DNA from: Pseudomonadota bacterium
GTDB lineage: Bacteria; Campylobacterota; Campylobacteria; Campylobacterales; Sulfurospirillaceae
Reading direction: 5' to 3'
DNA: 64,000 bases
NCBI GenBank assembly: GCA_017860615.1
Contig: JAGDMU010000004.1
Span: forward strand, 62,001-126,000
In this document: piece after piece, positions 7,164 to 16,923 of the stretch
How positions within the stretch are numbered: position 1 is the first letter of the stretch
How the letters are laid out: the number at the start of each line of letters is the position of its first letter
Notes under the pieces: model-generated
What the model saw: only the letters and a program-made list of their open reading frames with translations
Database searches by the model: none
Told to the model about the DNA's origin: nothing
Program-made: the position numbers and the translations under genes

Positions 7164-9179
7164 TTAAAACTCATATGAAAAAGAGAGCTTCACATTGCGA
7201 CCTGGCTCGTAGTCAGAGAGTGAAACACCGCTTAAGAGTCTGTTTTCAGACGCATGAGAGACATACGTTTCATCAAAGATATTATCAACACCTGCAATCA
7301 ACGTTAAGCCCTTCACAGCGCTTGGTTTCCATTTGACCGCGATATCGTGCACATCGTACGCCTCTTTGGTTTGTTGCGCTGCGATGTATTTACGCTCCTC
7401 TTTCATCACAAACAAAGAGTCCCATGAGAGTGAGAGGTTTTTCATAAACGCATAATCAAGGTTAATGCTTAAGCTATCGCCTGGTTCTCGTTGCGTTGAA
7501 AGCCCTGTTTCTCTAAATTTAGAGTTAGAGTGTGAATAGGTTACTAAAGAGCTAAGTGCGCCGATGTCATAGACAAAACTTGCCTCAAAGCCTTGAATAT
7601 CGAGTGTACCGCCATTGCTGATTTCGGCACTGGTACTCGTTGGCCATGTGGTCACGATGTAGTCATCAATGCGTGTATCAAAGACTTTAAAACTAAAGCC
7701 AATGTTGTTTGCACCCAGTCTGTTTTTGTTATGGTATTTAAACCCAACCTCTTTGTTGATGCCCGTTTCGGCTTTAAGATCGGTGTTGTCATTGACATAC
7801 ATACGGTTGCTTGCCAAAACGTCTACCATCTCAACCCCTTTGTACAGCGTTGTCGCACTCGCAAGTAAGCTAAACGTCTCTGTTAGAGGATACTCCGCCG
7901 CTAAGCCGTAGGTAAATTTACTGTCCGAAATTTCTCCATACACACCATCATACTTATAGTTGTTGTAACGAACGCCTGGTGTTAGGATTAAGCCATTGCT
8001 AAAGGTGATGGCATCTTCCACAAAGAGTGCGCCTGTTTTGGCTTTCTCATTTTCGCCGTATTGTTGCCCGCTCCATGTGACTTTACTGCTTTGCGTATCA
8101 TACAAACCTCCGTAGGTAAAAGTGTTGTTCACCCCAGCCATCGCGACATTGGATTGGGCTTTGGTGCTGATACCGTAGTTTTTAACCACACCATCCAAAA
8201 GCCCTTCATACGGGTTCATACCAGTAGGGACGGCTCTAACGCGTTGGGTGACACCATCGCGTTTTTCATAACGCTCTAGCTCGTTTTCATTGCTGTAAAG
8301 AGAGGTTTGCAAAAAGAGGTTATCGCCTAAATCCACTTGATGTTTCAGGGTAATCGTCTCTCTGGTGTACTCAGTAGGGTAGAGGTAATTTCCTGTGGCA
8401 AAGAGGTTATACGCTTTTCCAAAATCAGGACGTGGCGCATAATCGCCCTCATCTTTGAGTTTATCGTAAGAGAGCGTGATGCGTTGAACATCGCTGATGT
8501 CATAGCCTACTTTGATCAGAGTATTGCCAACATCGCCCGCGGTTCCAAAACTCTCTTCACCCCTGCCATCTTCCCATTCGTTTTTGTCCACATAATGATG
8601 ATAGAGTAAAAGATCAACTTTATCGCTCACTTTTCCATACGCGGCAACCGATCCACCAAGGCTATCATTGGAGTTGTAATTGCCTTGAATGCGCGCACCA
8701 TACTCTTTGCCATCTTGCAATAGGTCTTTACCATCTTTGGTCTCAAATGCAACCGAACCACCTAGTCCTCCGTTTACAACCGAGTTATTGCCCACTTGCA
8801 CATCTGCTTTTTTCAAGATGTCAGGATTGACCAGTAAATTACCGATGTGATGGAACATATTGACATTGGACACTTTTGCGCCATCGATGCTGATATCGAG
8901 GTTTTCATCTTCAAGTCCACGAATGGCGATACGGTTATTGATAGAACTTGTCCCTCCCACATCCACACCTGGTAGATCTCGGAGTAAATCACTCAGATGG
9001 TCAGCCTGTTTGGTCTCGATGGAGCTACTGCCAAGGTTGAGTGATGAACTGGTAACTTGGGTTTCCCATACCTCAACCGTTTCAAGTTTTTGCTCATCGG
9101 CAATCGCCACACTGCATAAAAGAGCGGTTGCGACCCATGATAACCCTAAACTCTTTTTGATTCCTTTTTGAAAAGCCAT
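7164..9179 (-). CDS. TonB-dependent outer-membrane receptor (metal/siderophore/haem type)
   Basis: About 671 residues from ATG 9179, preceded by AAGGAA; the track start is a TTG. It has a signal peptide ending LLCSVAIA, a TonB-box-like stretch (LETVEVWET), a plug domain (LLRDLPGVDVGG, IRGLEDENLDISIDG) and a beta-barrel ending in an aromatic residue (LSFSYEF). The plug wording resembles haem or ferric-ligand receptors, but the ligand cannot be fixed. It heads an operon with a small membrane protein, a PepSY protein and an anchored periplasmic protein. A Fur-like palindrome lies 28 bp before its start, and a two-component system diverges from it. Confidence 0.85.
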   Translation of the reverse strand: MAFQKGIKKSLGLSWVATALLCSVAIADEQKLETVEVWETQVTSSSLNLGSSSIETKQADHLSDLLRDLPGVDVGGTSSINNRIAIRGLEDENLDISIDGAKVSNVNMFHHIGNLLVNPDILKKADVQVGNNSVVNGGLGGSVAFETKDGKDLLQDGKEYGARIQGNYNSNDSLGGSVAAYGKVSDKVDLLLYHHYVDKNEWEDGRGEESFGTAGDVGNTLIKVGYDISDVQRITLSYDKLKDEGDYAPRPDFGKAYNLFATGNYLYPTEYTRETITLKHQVDLGDNLFLQTSLYSNENELERYEKRDGVTQRVRAVPTGMNPYEGLLDGVVKNYGISTKAQSNVAMAGVNNTFTYGGLYDTQSSKVTWSGQQYGENEKAKTGALFVEDAITFSNGLILTPGVRYNNYKYDGVYGEISDSKFTYGLAAEYPLTETFSLLASATTLYKGVEMVDVLASNRMYVNDNTDLKAETGINKEVGFKYHNKNRLGANNIGFSFKVFDTRIDDYIVTTWPTSTSAEISNGGTLDIQGFEASFVYDIGALSSLVTYSHSNSKFRETGLSTQREPGDSLSINLDYAFMKNLSLSWDSLFVMKEERKYIAAQQTKEAYDVHDIAVKWKPSAVKGLTLIAGVDNIFDETYVSHASENRLLSGVSLSDYEPGRNVKLSFSYEF

Positions 9180-9206
9180 TTTCAATTCCTTTATACTCTT
9201 TTTAAA

Positions 9207-9221
9207 TGATATCTGTTATCA
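9207..9221. promoter_or_regulatory. Fur-box-like site upstream of the TonB receptor
   Basis: TGATATCTGTTATCA fits the 7-1-7 pattern TGATAAT-n-ATTATCA with 11 of 14 matches and lies in the 92-bp gap between the receptor and the divergent regulator. Iron repression by Fur is inferred. Confidence 0.55.
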
Positions 9222-9271
9222 TAGTCAAAAGAAATCATATCAAAATCACAATGTGAGGAAACTAAAGCGAA

Positions 9272-9979
9272 ATGCGCAAAAAAAATGAAGAAATTAAAAT
9301 TTTAGTAGTAGAAGATGAAACCATTTTAGCCTTGCAACTCAAAATGAACCTGCAAAAATTTGGCTATAGCATCAGCGGTGTTGAAGCAAGTGCCGATGAT
9401 GCCATACGCCATGTCGATACTCATCTGCCCGATATGGTGCTTCTTGATATCCATCTTAAAGGCGAAAAAAGTGGAACCGATGCGGGGCGTTACATCTGGC
9501 AGAACCACCATATTCCCATCGTCTATCTGACATCGTATTGCGATAACACCACCCTTAAAATGGCGATGGAATCAGAACCCTATGGCTATCTTTCAAAACC
9601 CTTTCGACCCAATGATCTTAAAGCAACACTCCAAGCAGCATGGTACAAACACTCCTACTTTCACCCTACTTTAGAGCTTGCACGTACCGCAAACCCAAAA
9701 ATTCAACTACCATGTGGCTATGTTTTTGACCGCGTGAGTGGAGTGCTTACGTGCCATGATGAGAGTGTGAAGCTGACAGGAAACGAGATTAAACTCTTTC
9801 AAATTTTAAGTGAGTCAGCTGGCAATACCGTGAGTTTTGAGCATATCAGTACGTATATTTATCGAGAAGAGTCTAACGACCTCTCAAAACTTCGCAATCT
9901 TGTTTATAGGCTTCGCCAAAAGATAGATGCGCATTTGTTGGAAAATATTTTTGAAGCTGGGTATCGTCTCAATGTTTAA
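9272..9979 (+). CDS. Response regulator, receiver plus winged helix
   Basis: 235 residues: a receiver domain (ILVVEDE, phospho-acceptor in MVLLDIHLKG, lysine in YLSKPFRP) of the type usually paired with HisKA_2 kinases, then a C-terminal winged-helix domain (LTGNEIKLFQILSE ... YRLNV). It is followed with an 8-bp overlap by a HisKA_2 kinase, and diverges from a TonB receptor operon, so it likely controls that operon or senses its ligand. No direct evidence for the target. Confidence 0.82.
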   Translation: MRKKNEEIKILVVEDETILALQLKMNLQKFGYSISGVEASADDAIRHVDTHLPDMVLLDIHLKGEKSGTDAGRYIWQNHHIPIVYLTSYCDNTTLKMAMESEPYGYLSKPFRPNDLKATLQAAWYKHSYFHPTLELARTANPKIQLPCGYVFDRVSGVLTCHDESVKLTGNEIKLFQILSESAGNTVSFEHISTYIYREESNDLSKLRNLVYRLRQKIDAHLLENIFEAGYRLNV

Positions 9980-11876
9980 CACGTTTCGCCCCCTCTCACT
10001 CTCCGCCAAGTTCGCCCTCTCTTTGTGTGCTATTGTGCTGTGTATCCTTGGGGTGATGATGGCTATTGTCATTCCCACATGGCAAGATGAACGCTTGCAG
10101 AGCGAAACCGACACCATTGATCGTCTCTTGTCTAACATGGAAAATCAAGTACTCCTTACCATTCACGTCAATTCCCTCTACAGTGCTTCGTATTGGGAAA
10201 AGATGAATTTGGAGATGCAAAACAGACTGCACGAACTTTTTGATGCTTACAGAGAAGCACCTCAGAAAGAGAAACAAACGATTATTTCACTTCTCGATAA
10301 ACACTTCTCAAATTTTGCATGTAATGCGTTGTTAACACAAAACAATCAGCTCATCTATGGTACAAAAGGACTTTTAGATAGCAAAATACCCTTTTTTTCA
10401 ACCTTTATCCCTCAGTATGATCAGTGGAATGTGCACGATAAAACCAAACGCATTAACATCTGCCCTGCAAGCGATAAAGAGTACCTCTACGTAAAAGCCC
10501 TGCCGCAAACTCCCTATAACATCGCCCTCTTCTGCCAGAGTAAAGAGTTTCTCAAAAGCCGCAGTGAATTTGAAGCGACCATCGGCTCTATGCTCAAACA
10601 GAGTTTTCAAACCATTAAAAGTGAAAGCACGGGGTTTGCGTATATGATGTGGATCGATGGGAGCGAGCGTCAATGTGACCACAATGCTACCTTTCGCAAA
10701 AGCCACGATGAACGTGCCAAAATGTTCAATACCGCCTGCTGTGTCAGTGAATCTTCCCCCACCGACCAACCCCTTACGGGAAACCTCAAAACATCTGATT
10801 ACATTCACGCTGCCAAAGAAGGAAAGCCCATTCACCATCTCTTAACCAAAGTGGATGACCCTAGTGGCAAGCGCTACCCAGCATTGACATGGGTGCGCTA
10901 TTTTAAGGGAAGTAGAGAGTACCCCTTTATCTTTGCGGCAAGCCTCTATGAAGAGGAGATTTACCGCGATCTTGATCCTATCATTATGAAGTTTTTACCT
11001 GCCATTCTTATCGCCATTTTTTCGGCATTTGGATTGGGATGGCTTCTTTTTAGGGGATTTACCTCTAAGATAGACCGTCTTTTAAGCGTTGTTAAAACCA
11101 TCAAAAATGGAAATTTGAAAGAGCGAAGCCACCTCGCGGGGGAGGATGACATCAGCCTGCTTGCACACACGTTTGACACCATGTTAGACTCGCTGCAAGA
11201 GAACATTCAAACCCTCGATACCAAAGTTGCGAAGCGCACCCTAGAGTTGGAACAACTGCTCAGTGAAAAAGAGGTGCTTTTAAAAGAGATTCACCACCGT
11301 GTCAAAAACAACCTTTCCATCATCATCGCACTCATGCAGCTCAAAGAGCATCAAGCCAAAAGTGAAGAGTCTCAAGCGCTGTTACTCGAACTTCAAGAGC
11401 GCATCTATGCGATTGAACTCCTGCACCGTCAGCTCTATCAGTCCACAAGCCTTACCCACATCGATTTTGATGTGTATGTCAAAGGCCTTGTTGACAATAT
11501 GCGCCACACATACGCAACCGATGATGCCAATATTTCGCTCAATGTGACGATAGAGCCTGTGACACTGAGCATTGAACAAGCCCTCTCTTGCGGTCTTTTG
11601 ATGAATGAGTGCGTGACCAATGCCATCAAACATGCTTTTGATGCACATGGAGGAGCTATTCACATCCTCTTTAGCTGTAAACAAGAAGCGTGCATTTTAG
11701 AAATCCACGACACAGGTAAAGGCCTAGGCGAAACATTTTTGCTCAAAACGTATACCACACTGGGAATGCAGCTCATAGAAGGCATCGTTACCAACCAGTT
11801 GCAAGGTGAAATCGCTTATGAAAACAAAGAAGGGGCGCACTTTTACTTTCGGTTTTGCAGAGAAGTTACAGCGTAA
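9972..11876 (+). CDS. Membrane sensor kinase of the HisKA_2 class
   Basis: About 634 residues from ATG 9972, which overlaps the regulator stop; the track start (9927) would overlap by more than 50 bp. Membrane helices at about 14-36 (CAIVLCILGVMMAIVIP) and about 340-360 (LPAILIAIFSAFGLGWLLF) bracket a periplasmic sensor region of roughly 300 residues. A HAMP linker follows, then the HisKA_2 H-box LLKEIHHRVKNNLSIIIALM and an ATPase domain (NECVTNAIKHAF, HDTGKGLG). It pairs with the upstream regulator. The gene ends convergently with the next gene, overlapping it by 11 bp. Confidence 0.82.
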   Translation: MFNTFRPLSLSAKFALSLCAIVLCILGVMMAIVIPTWQDERLQSETDTIDRLLSNMENQVLLTIHVNSLYSASYWEKMNLEMQNRLHELFDAYREAPQKEKQTIISLLDKHFSNFACNALLTQNNQLIYGTKGLLDSKIPFFSTFIPQYDQWNVHDKTKRINICPASDKEYLYVKALPQTPYNIALFCQSKEFLKSRSEFEATIGSMLKQSFQTIKSESTGFAYMMWIDGSERQCDHNATFRKSHDERAKMFNTACCVSESSPTDQPLTGNLKTSDYIHAAKEGKPIHHLLTKVDDPSGKRYPALTWVRYFKGSREYPFIFAASLYEEEIYRDLDPIIMKFLPAILIAIFSAFGLGWLLFRGFTSKIDRLLSVVKTIKNGNLKERSHLAGEDDISLLAHTFDTMLDSLQENIQTLDTKVAKRTLELEQLLSEKEVLLKEIHHRVKNNLSIIIALMQLKEHQAKSEESQALLLELQERIYAIELLHRQLYQSTSLTHIDFDVYVKGLVDNMRHTYATDDANISLNVTIEPVTLSIEQALSCGLLMNECVTNAIKHAFDAHGGAIHILFSCKQEACILEIHDTGKGLGETFLLKTYTTLGMQLIEGIVTNQLQGEIAYENKEGAHFYFRFCREVTA

Positions 11877-12285
11877 ACATCACTTGGGAGAGAATGACGA
11901 TGGCAACCATCAATGCAAACATAGTGTGATGGTATATCGTTTTTATTTTTTGCTTTTTCGCTCCCATAAAACGATGCATAATGAGAGGTGCGCCAAAGAA
12001 CATCGCGATAACAACAAGCCCTAATGTCATTTTGATATGTAAAAACACGTTGCTTGGCTCAAAGTATGTGTGTGCTAAAAAAAGACCACTAAGCAGTAAA
12101 AGCGTATTGTTCACTTTACCAATCAAACGTGTGCGAGGAGAGAGTGCACTCTCCATCGCCTCAAACTGAGCGCTATCAAGCGCAAAACGTGCACGAGGTA
12201 AGATAAGGGTGCGAAAATAGACACACCCGATAAACAGTATGGCAGAGGCGATGTGTATTAGTTTTGCCACAATCAGAAACGTCAT
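11866..12285 (-). CDS. Four-helix membrane protein, CopD-like
   Basis: 139 residues from ATG 12285, which has CTTCAAGGAAG just upstream; the longer track ORF would run into the previous gene. Hydrophobic segments include LIHIASAILFIGCVYFRTLIL, TLLLLSGLFLAHTYF, MTLGLVVIAMFFGAPLIM and MFALMVAIVILSQVMF, with several histidines (LIHIAS, FLHIKM, YHHTMF) that could bind metal or haem, as in CopD-type membrane proteins. It is the last gene of the FecIR/receptor/PepSY run and ends convergently into the HisKA_2 kinase. The function is unknown; the context suggests metal uptake. Confidence 0.6.
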   Translation of the reverse strand: MTFLIVAKLIHIASAILFIGCVYFRTLILPRARFALDSAQFEAMESALSPRTRLIGKVNNTLLLLSGLFLAHTYFEPSNVFLHIKMTLGLVVIAMFFGAPLIMHRFMGAKKQKIKTIYHHTMFALMVAIVILSQVMFTL

Positions 12286-12352
12286 GGTACTTCCTTGAAG
12301 ACTATTTGATGGAGTATAGTCTATTTTGCTCTTTTTTAAAGCTGTTTTTTGC

Positions 12353-13525
12353 CTATTTTTTCGCCAAAGAAAGCTTATGTTTTCGCTTCCACCATAAGTA
12401 AAATCCACTCAGCACAAAAAGTGTTGTCACCACTCCTAAGATGGAGAGGATGATGCGATGTGGCAATCCCCAGATACTTCCTTTATGAAGCCCTTCCAGC
12501 CACTGCTTCAGTGTATCGCCACTGGCTTTTTTAGTAGGGATAAAAGAGGCTTTGTATGCTGCTGAATTGCCATCAAAATAGACTGTTGTTCCACCATGAT
12601 CGATCTGGATATCGCGTGAACTTCGCACACTATACGAATAAACACCCCTAAGGGCATCATACATGATGGAAGATTCTTCGTAAATTTCAAACCCCTCTTT
12701 GATGGAGAGCTCTTGCATCAAACTTCGCCCAATATCACGGGCTTCTAGCCAGCCAAGCGTTGGTTTTAAACGAGGTCGTTTAAGCTCTTTGATTTTGTCG
12801 CTTTCGGTTTGAAAGTGCATCACGGAGCCAAGTAAGCGCTCGTGTAAATCATGCAAATTCAAGGCAAATGAAGACCACGCGATCAGAAGGAGAAGTGGTA
12901 AAAACCACAGCCCTGCGGTTTTATGCAACAGATAGTTTTTTGATCTCAAATCGCCTTTAAAACGCCATTTCCAGCTCTTTCTCCATTGACTCACAAAAGA
13001 GCTATTCCACTTAGGAAAGGTCATCCAAACCCCACATACGAGAACTACCAGCCACAACAATGCGGCTAATCCCATTACCAAAACACCGATACTACCTAAT
13101 GAGAGCGAATAGTGCAATTTGTAGATAAATGGAAGCAGATTTTTCCACCCTTGCATGATATCTCCCCATGAACGCATCCCTTTGATGTCGCTACTGTAAG
13201 GATCCACATAAACTTCATTGTTTGCAATGGGTTTTGCCATACTCAGCGGTGCTAAAAAATAGTGCCAACTGCTTTCATGGCTTAAAGAAAGGCTCATCCA
13301 AACGACTTTTCCACCTGCCACACTCTGCTCAACTTTGGCTATGTGAGAAAGAGGGTCACTCGCACCTTGTCCTTGGTTTGGAGAGCTGATTTGCCATGGG
13401 TTCATCTTGGCATCTAAGCTATGGTAAAACGCTATCACCGAACCGCTAAGCGCTGCGATAAGGATAAAAACCCCTATCGCAACGCCTAAAATACTATGCC
13501 ATTTGAAACTAAAGCGTTCTTTCAT
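12353..13525 (-). CDS. PepSY-associated transmembrane protein (FoxB-like)
   Basis: 390 residues with four membrane helices, each near a histidine: FKWHSILGVAIGVF, KLHYSLSLGSIGVL, LLHKTAGLWFLPLLLL and LPHRIILSILGVV. It ends with a basic tail. This is the typical PepSY_TM architecture of proteins encoded next to siderophore receptors, proposed to reduce or release iron from the imported chelate. It starts 12 bp after the receptor stop, so it is almost surely co-transcribed. It is only a distant relative of the other PepSY protein in the window. Confidence 0.82.
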   Translation of the reverse strand: MKERFSFKWHSILGVAIGVFILIAALSGSVIAFYHSLDAKMNPWQISSPNQGQGASDPLSHIAKVEQSVAGGKVVWMSLSLSHESSWHYFLAPLSMAKPIANNEVYVDPYSSDIKGMRSWGDIMQGWKNLLPFIYKLHYSLSLGSIGVLVMGLAALLWLVVLVCGVWMTFPKWNSSFVSQWRKSWKWRFKGDLRSKNYLLHKTAGLWFLPLLLLIAWSSFALNLHDLHERLLGSVMHFQTESDKIKELKRPRLKPTLGWLEARDIGRSLMQELSIKEGFEIYEESSIMYDALRGVYSYSVRSSRDIQIDHGGTTVYFDGNSAAYKASFIPTKKASGDTLKQWLEGLHKGSIWGLPHRIILSILGVVTTLFVLSGFYLWWKRKHKLSLAKK

Positions 13526-13537
13526 TTCCTAAACTTC

Positions 13538-15883
13538 TTAAAACGAGTATTTCACACTAAACATCGCGTTCAGTGGTGCACCATAAACCATGCCATCAGA
13601 GCCTATGCCTTCATAGTACTTTTTATCAAAAATGTTATTGACATTAAACTGGAGTTTGGTGTGTTTATCCATCGCATACGAGATCATAGCATTGGTGAGC
13701 ACATACGCATCTTGTGTGATTTCAGTCGCACCACTTCCTGTATAAATTTTGCTTCGATAATTAAACCCTAATCCAAAACCAAATTTTTCAAGGGTGTACT
13801 TGGTAAAGAGGTTTGCCATGGTTCGTGAAGATTTGGTTTCGACTTTGTTGCCATTGGCATCTTCCGCTTCAAAATTGGCAATGCCAAAGCCCACGTTCCA
13901 GTTATCGGTAATTTCACCGTTGATATCAAGTTCAAACCCTTTGCTCACAACACCTGCAACGGCTCTGTACGCTGAATCCGTAGAACCTGGGACAAAGACG
14001 CCAGCGATTTCTTCTGCAACATTTTCTTGTTCAATTCTAAAGACAGAAAGTGAGGCATTGAGATGTTTGTCAAAATACTCTCCCTTAATACCTGTTTCAT
14101 AATTGTCCCCTGTAATAGGATCTAAAAAACTCCCACTGGCATCTTGTTTATCTTGCGGTTTAAAGATGCTGGTATAGCTCACATACACCGAATGGTTGTC
14201 ATTGAGGTTGTAGACCAATCCCGCGTACGGTGTAAGTTCATTTTTGAACGAGCGATTTCCTGTGCCTGTGTCGCTGGTGTATTTCCAATCCGATACCCTA
14301 AGCCCAGAAATAAGTTTGAGCGAATCACTTAAAGAGAATTTACCTGCCACGTACGTTCCAGTTTGTGTGGTTTCATGCGGTGTAGTCGCACTGCTTAATG
14401 CAAGGTTTGGATTGGCGATGTTGATGTTATTGAAATTAATCACAGGAGTTGCAAGGCTAGAGATGGGAAAGTCCATACCCCAATTGTCATACTTCATGTC
14501 ACTTGTGTTCCGCATCACACCAAACACCATTTCATGCTCTAAACCTCCCAATTTAAACGGTGCAGAAATATAAAGATCGATATTTTGCTCATTGGTCAGC
14601 GCATCATTGGCATAACGATACACATACCCTTCACCGACCCCACTCGCCGCATCAACCGTTCCTCCAAAATAGAGCAAGGATGTTTCACTGTAAAGTTTAC
14701 GGTACGAATAGGCAAGATTTAAAGAGACATCGTTATAGACATACTGCTTGAAATCTAAATAAGCCGCTTTCGTTTCACTGTTCCAATACGTCCAGTCTTC
14801 GCTCACCGTTTGCGATCTGCTAAAGTTAGTGCGTGTTCCATCGCTGTAAAACGCAGGCAAACCACCCCACCTAATGCCACTACGATCCAGTTTTTGATAC
14901 TCAGCCGCCAAAGAGAGGTAGGTGGTTTCGGTGATGTCCATATCGACAACACCGTAAAAAACATCGTTTGTTTTCTCATAACCGTTCATATAGGAGTTTT
15001 TATCTTCATGTTTCGCGACCATTCTGCCACGAACCGTTCCCTCTTCATTGAGTGGTGATGAGACATCCATGGAAGAGCTGTACGCATCCCAAGAACCAGC
15101 AGCTACTTCAACATTGCCTTTGACCTCTTTGGAGGTTGCGTGTTTTCGCACAAAATTAAGCCCCACTGCAGGGTTTCCAGCCCCCGTCATCAAACCATTC
15201 GCACCCTTAACCACTTCCACACGATCGTAAATCGAGAGGTCAATGTCATTCGCAGCACTGTCTGAGATAGCATAAGTCGGCATACCATCCAAGAGGTAAT
15301 AATCCACATCAAAACCGCGTGCTGTAGGGTAAATTCTCTCATCCCAACGGTTTAACGAAACACCTGTGACGTTATTGAGCATCTCTTGATACGACGTTAC
15401 ACCTAAATCTTCAAGCTTTTGGCTCGTAAGGACGGTGACAGACTGGGGTGTTTCTCTACTGGAAAGATTGAGTTTTGTAGCCGTACTCATACTCTTACTG
15501 GTGTATGAGCCTGTACCTTCGGTTCTGCCAGATTGCTCTTCGGCTTGAATCGTAATGACACCCAGTGCCACTTCAGACTCACTCTGTGGTTTGATAACTA
15601 TCATATCGCCCTCGATGGAAGCCTCTAAACCAGTTCCTTTGAGCAATTTTGCAAGGGCTTCTTTTAAGCTCATAGCTCCTTTAAGGGCAGGTGCTTTTCT
15701 ACCTTCCAACAGTTTTGAGTCAGCAACCAGTTGTAATTTAGACTGTTTGGCAAATTCGCCAAGGGCTGAGCTGAGATTTTGGGAAGCAATGTTGAGTTGC
15801 AAAGGTTGTGTACTCTCCGCCAAGAGAGGGGATGTGAATGCTAAAGCTGACGCTAATGCAATGGAAAGGTGACGAAATTTCAT
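13538..15883 (-). CDS. TonB-dependent siderophore receptor with signalling (STN) domain
   Basis: About 781 residues from ATG 15883, preceded by TAGGAG; the track start at 15919 would place a Fur-like site inside the gene. It has a signal peptide (ALASALAFTSPLLAES), an STN domain (QNLSSALGEFAKQSKLQLV ... GTGLEASIEGDMIVI), a plug (TPQSVTVLTSQKLEDLG, MPTYAISD) and a barrel ending MFSVKYSF. The STN domain marks a transducer receptor, as in FpvA, FoxA or FecA, that signals ligand binding to a FecR-type anti-sigma factor. The fecR- and fecI-like genes lie just upstream on the same strand, completing the cell-surface signalling system. Confidence 0.9.
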   Translation of the reverse strand: MKFRHLSIALASALAFTSPLLAESTQPLQLNIASQNLSSALGEFAKQSKLQLVADSKLLEGRKAPALKGAMSLKEALAKLLKGTGLEASIEGDMIVIKPQSESEVALGVITIQAEEQSGRTEGTGSYTSKSMSTATKLNLSSRETPQSVTVLTSQKLEDLGVTSYQEMLNNVTGVSLNRWDERIYPTARGFDVDYYLLDGMPTYAISDSAANDIDLSIYDRVEVVKGANGLMTGAGNPAVGLNFVRKHATSKEVKGNVEVAAGSWDAYSSSMDVSSPLNEEGTVRGRMVAKHEDKNSYMNGYEKTNDVFYGVVDMDITETTYLSLAAEYQKLDRSGIRWGGLPAFYSDGTRTNFSRSQTVSEDWTYWNSETKAAYLDFKQYVYNDVSLNLAYSYRKLYSETSLLYFGGTVDAASGVGEGYVYRYANDALTNEQNIDLYISAPFKLGGLEHEMVFGVMRNTSDMKYDNWGMDFPISSLATPVINFNNINIANPNLALSSATTPHETTQTGTYVAGKFSLSDSLKLISGLRVSDWKYTSDTGTGNRSFKNELTPYAGLVYNLNDNHSVYVSYTSIFKPQDKQDASGSFLDPITGDNYETGIKGEYFDKHLNASLSVFRIEQENVAEEIAGVFVPGSTDSAYRAVAGVVSKGFELDINGEITDNWNVGFGIANFEAEDANGNKVETKSSRTMANLFTKYTLEKFGFGLGFNYRSKIYTGSGATEITQDAYVLTNAMISYAMDKHTKLQFNVNNIFDKKYYEGIGSDGMVYGAPLNAMFSVKYSF

Positions 15884-15903
15884 AAGGGGTCTTTCTCCTA
15901 ATT

Positions 15904-15918
15904 TGATAATTGTTTTCA
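15904..15918. promoter_or_regulatory. Fur-box-like site upstream of the transducer receptor
   Basis: TGATAATTGTTTTCA matches the 7-1-7 Fur pattern at 12 of 14 positions and lies 21 bp before the receptor ATG within the 101-bp gap to the fecR-like gene, suggesting an internal iron-regulated promoter. Confidence 0.5.
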
Positions 15919-15984
15919 TATAAGAGAAGACGTAAAAAAAACTATAAACCTGACATCGGTTATCAAAAAAAGAGATTTTTTCGA

Positions 15985-16923
15985 TTATTTTCGCTCAATG
16001 ACAACCGCATGAGTCTCTTGAGTCACTTTTACAGGCAACGCTTTGGGCAAAAGTTCTAAAAAACTTCCGAAACGTTCAATTTCAAAACTACCCGAAAGAG
16101 GCATGGAAGCAAGCTCTGCTGAGGCAATCAGCGCTGGCTTGGCACCATAACGCTCAAACTCAAACAACGCATCTTCTAAGGATGTTTTATCGAACACCAA
16201 CCGACCACCACGCCAAGGAGCAACGGAGTCATTTTGCATCTTTGTAGAAGAGAGCACAAAACCTCTCTCATCTAAGGTGATCTGATCTTTTGCACGCAAA
16301 GAAGCAAGTTTGATGAGATCCCCATCAAAAGGGCGTTTGTAAGAAACATCCACACTGCCCTCTTCAACGCTGATGCGCACGTCATCTTCCACATGACGCA
16401 CTTCAAAAATGGTTCCTGTGACACGCACTTGAACATTTTTAGCATCCACAAAAAAAGGACGTGCAGCATCTTTACTGACATACAATGCAATTTGCCCTTG
16501 ATGCAGTTTGATGAGACGTTTATGTACGTAGTACTCAATGGTAGCATTGCTATCGGTGTCTAAAAAGAGCTTTGTACCATCGCTAAGTGTATATTCGCGC
16601 ATAGCGCCAATGGGTGTCGTAACATTTTGTGCTAATTCAAGACGTGTTGAAAAGGTATTCCATTGGAAAATACCCACTGCTATGCACACCAGTGCGGCAA
16701 CACAGGCATAGCCCCACCAAGGCTTTTTAGCTGCCTTATTACAGGTTTTTGGAGCAAGCCCATCGAGTTCTGTCCATAACACTTCAAAGGCTTGGTATGC
16801 TTTTTGATGGGCTGGATTCACGCGCAACCATCTCTCAAACGCATTTTTTTCAGACACACTCATGCCTTCTTGCGCTTTAACAAACCACGAAGCCGCCATT
16901 TCATCGATCCACGCTTGGCTCAT
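15985..16923 (-). CDS. FecR-family anti-sigma factor / signal transducer
   Basis: 312 residues from ATG 16923, which has AGGAGG upstream and overlaps the sigma gene stop (ATGA). The cytoplasmic N-terminus (MSQAWIDEMAASWFVKAQEGMS) is the sigma-binding region (DUF4880-like). One membrane helix follows (WWGYACVAALVCIAVGIF), then the periplasmic FecR domain (TTPIGAMREYTLSDGTKLFLD) and an STN-like C-terminus (DKTSLEDALFEFERYGAKP). It relays receptor occupancy to the ECF sigma factor. The order sigma, FecR, receptor is the classic one. Confidence 0.9.
   Translation of the reverse strand: MSQAWIDEMAASWFVKAQEGMSVSEKNAFERWLRVNPAHQKAYQAFEVLWTELDGLAPKTCNKAAKKPWWGYACVAALVCIAVGIFQWNTFSTRLELAQNVTTPIGAMREYTLSDGTKLFLDTDSNATIEYYVHKRLIKLHQGQIALYVSKDAARPFFVDAKNVQVRVTGTIFEVRHVEDDVRISVEEGSVDVSYKRPFDGDLIKLASLRAKDQITLDERGFVLSSTKMQNDSVAPWRGGRLVFDKTSLEDALFEFERYGAKPALIASAELASMPLSGSFEIERFGSFLELLPKALPVKVTQETHAVVIERK

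Noticed and set aside
10398-10838. 146-residue minus-strand ORF
   Set aside because: It lies within the HisKA_2 kinase periplasmic domain and has no start signal or known motif.
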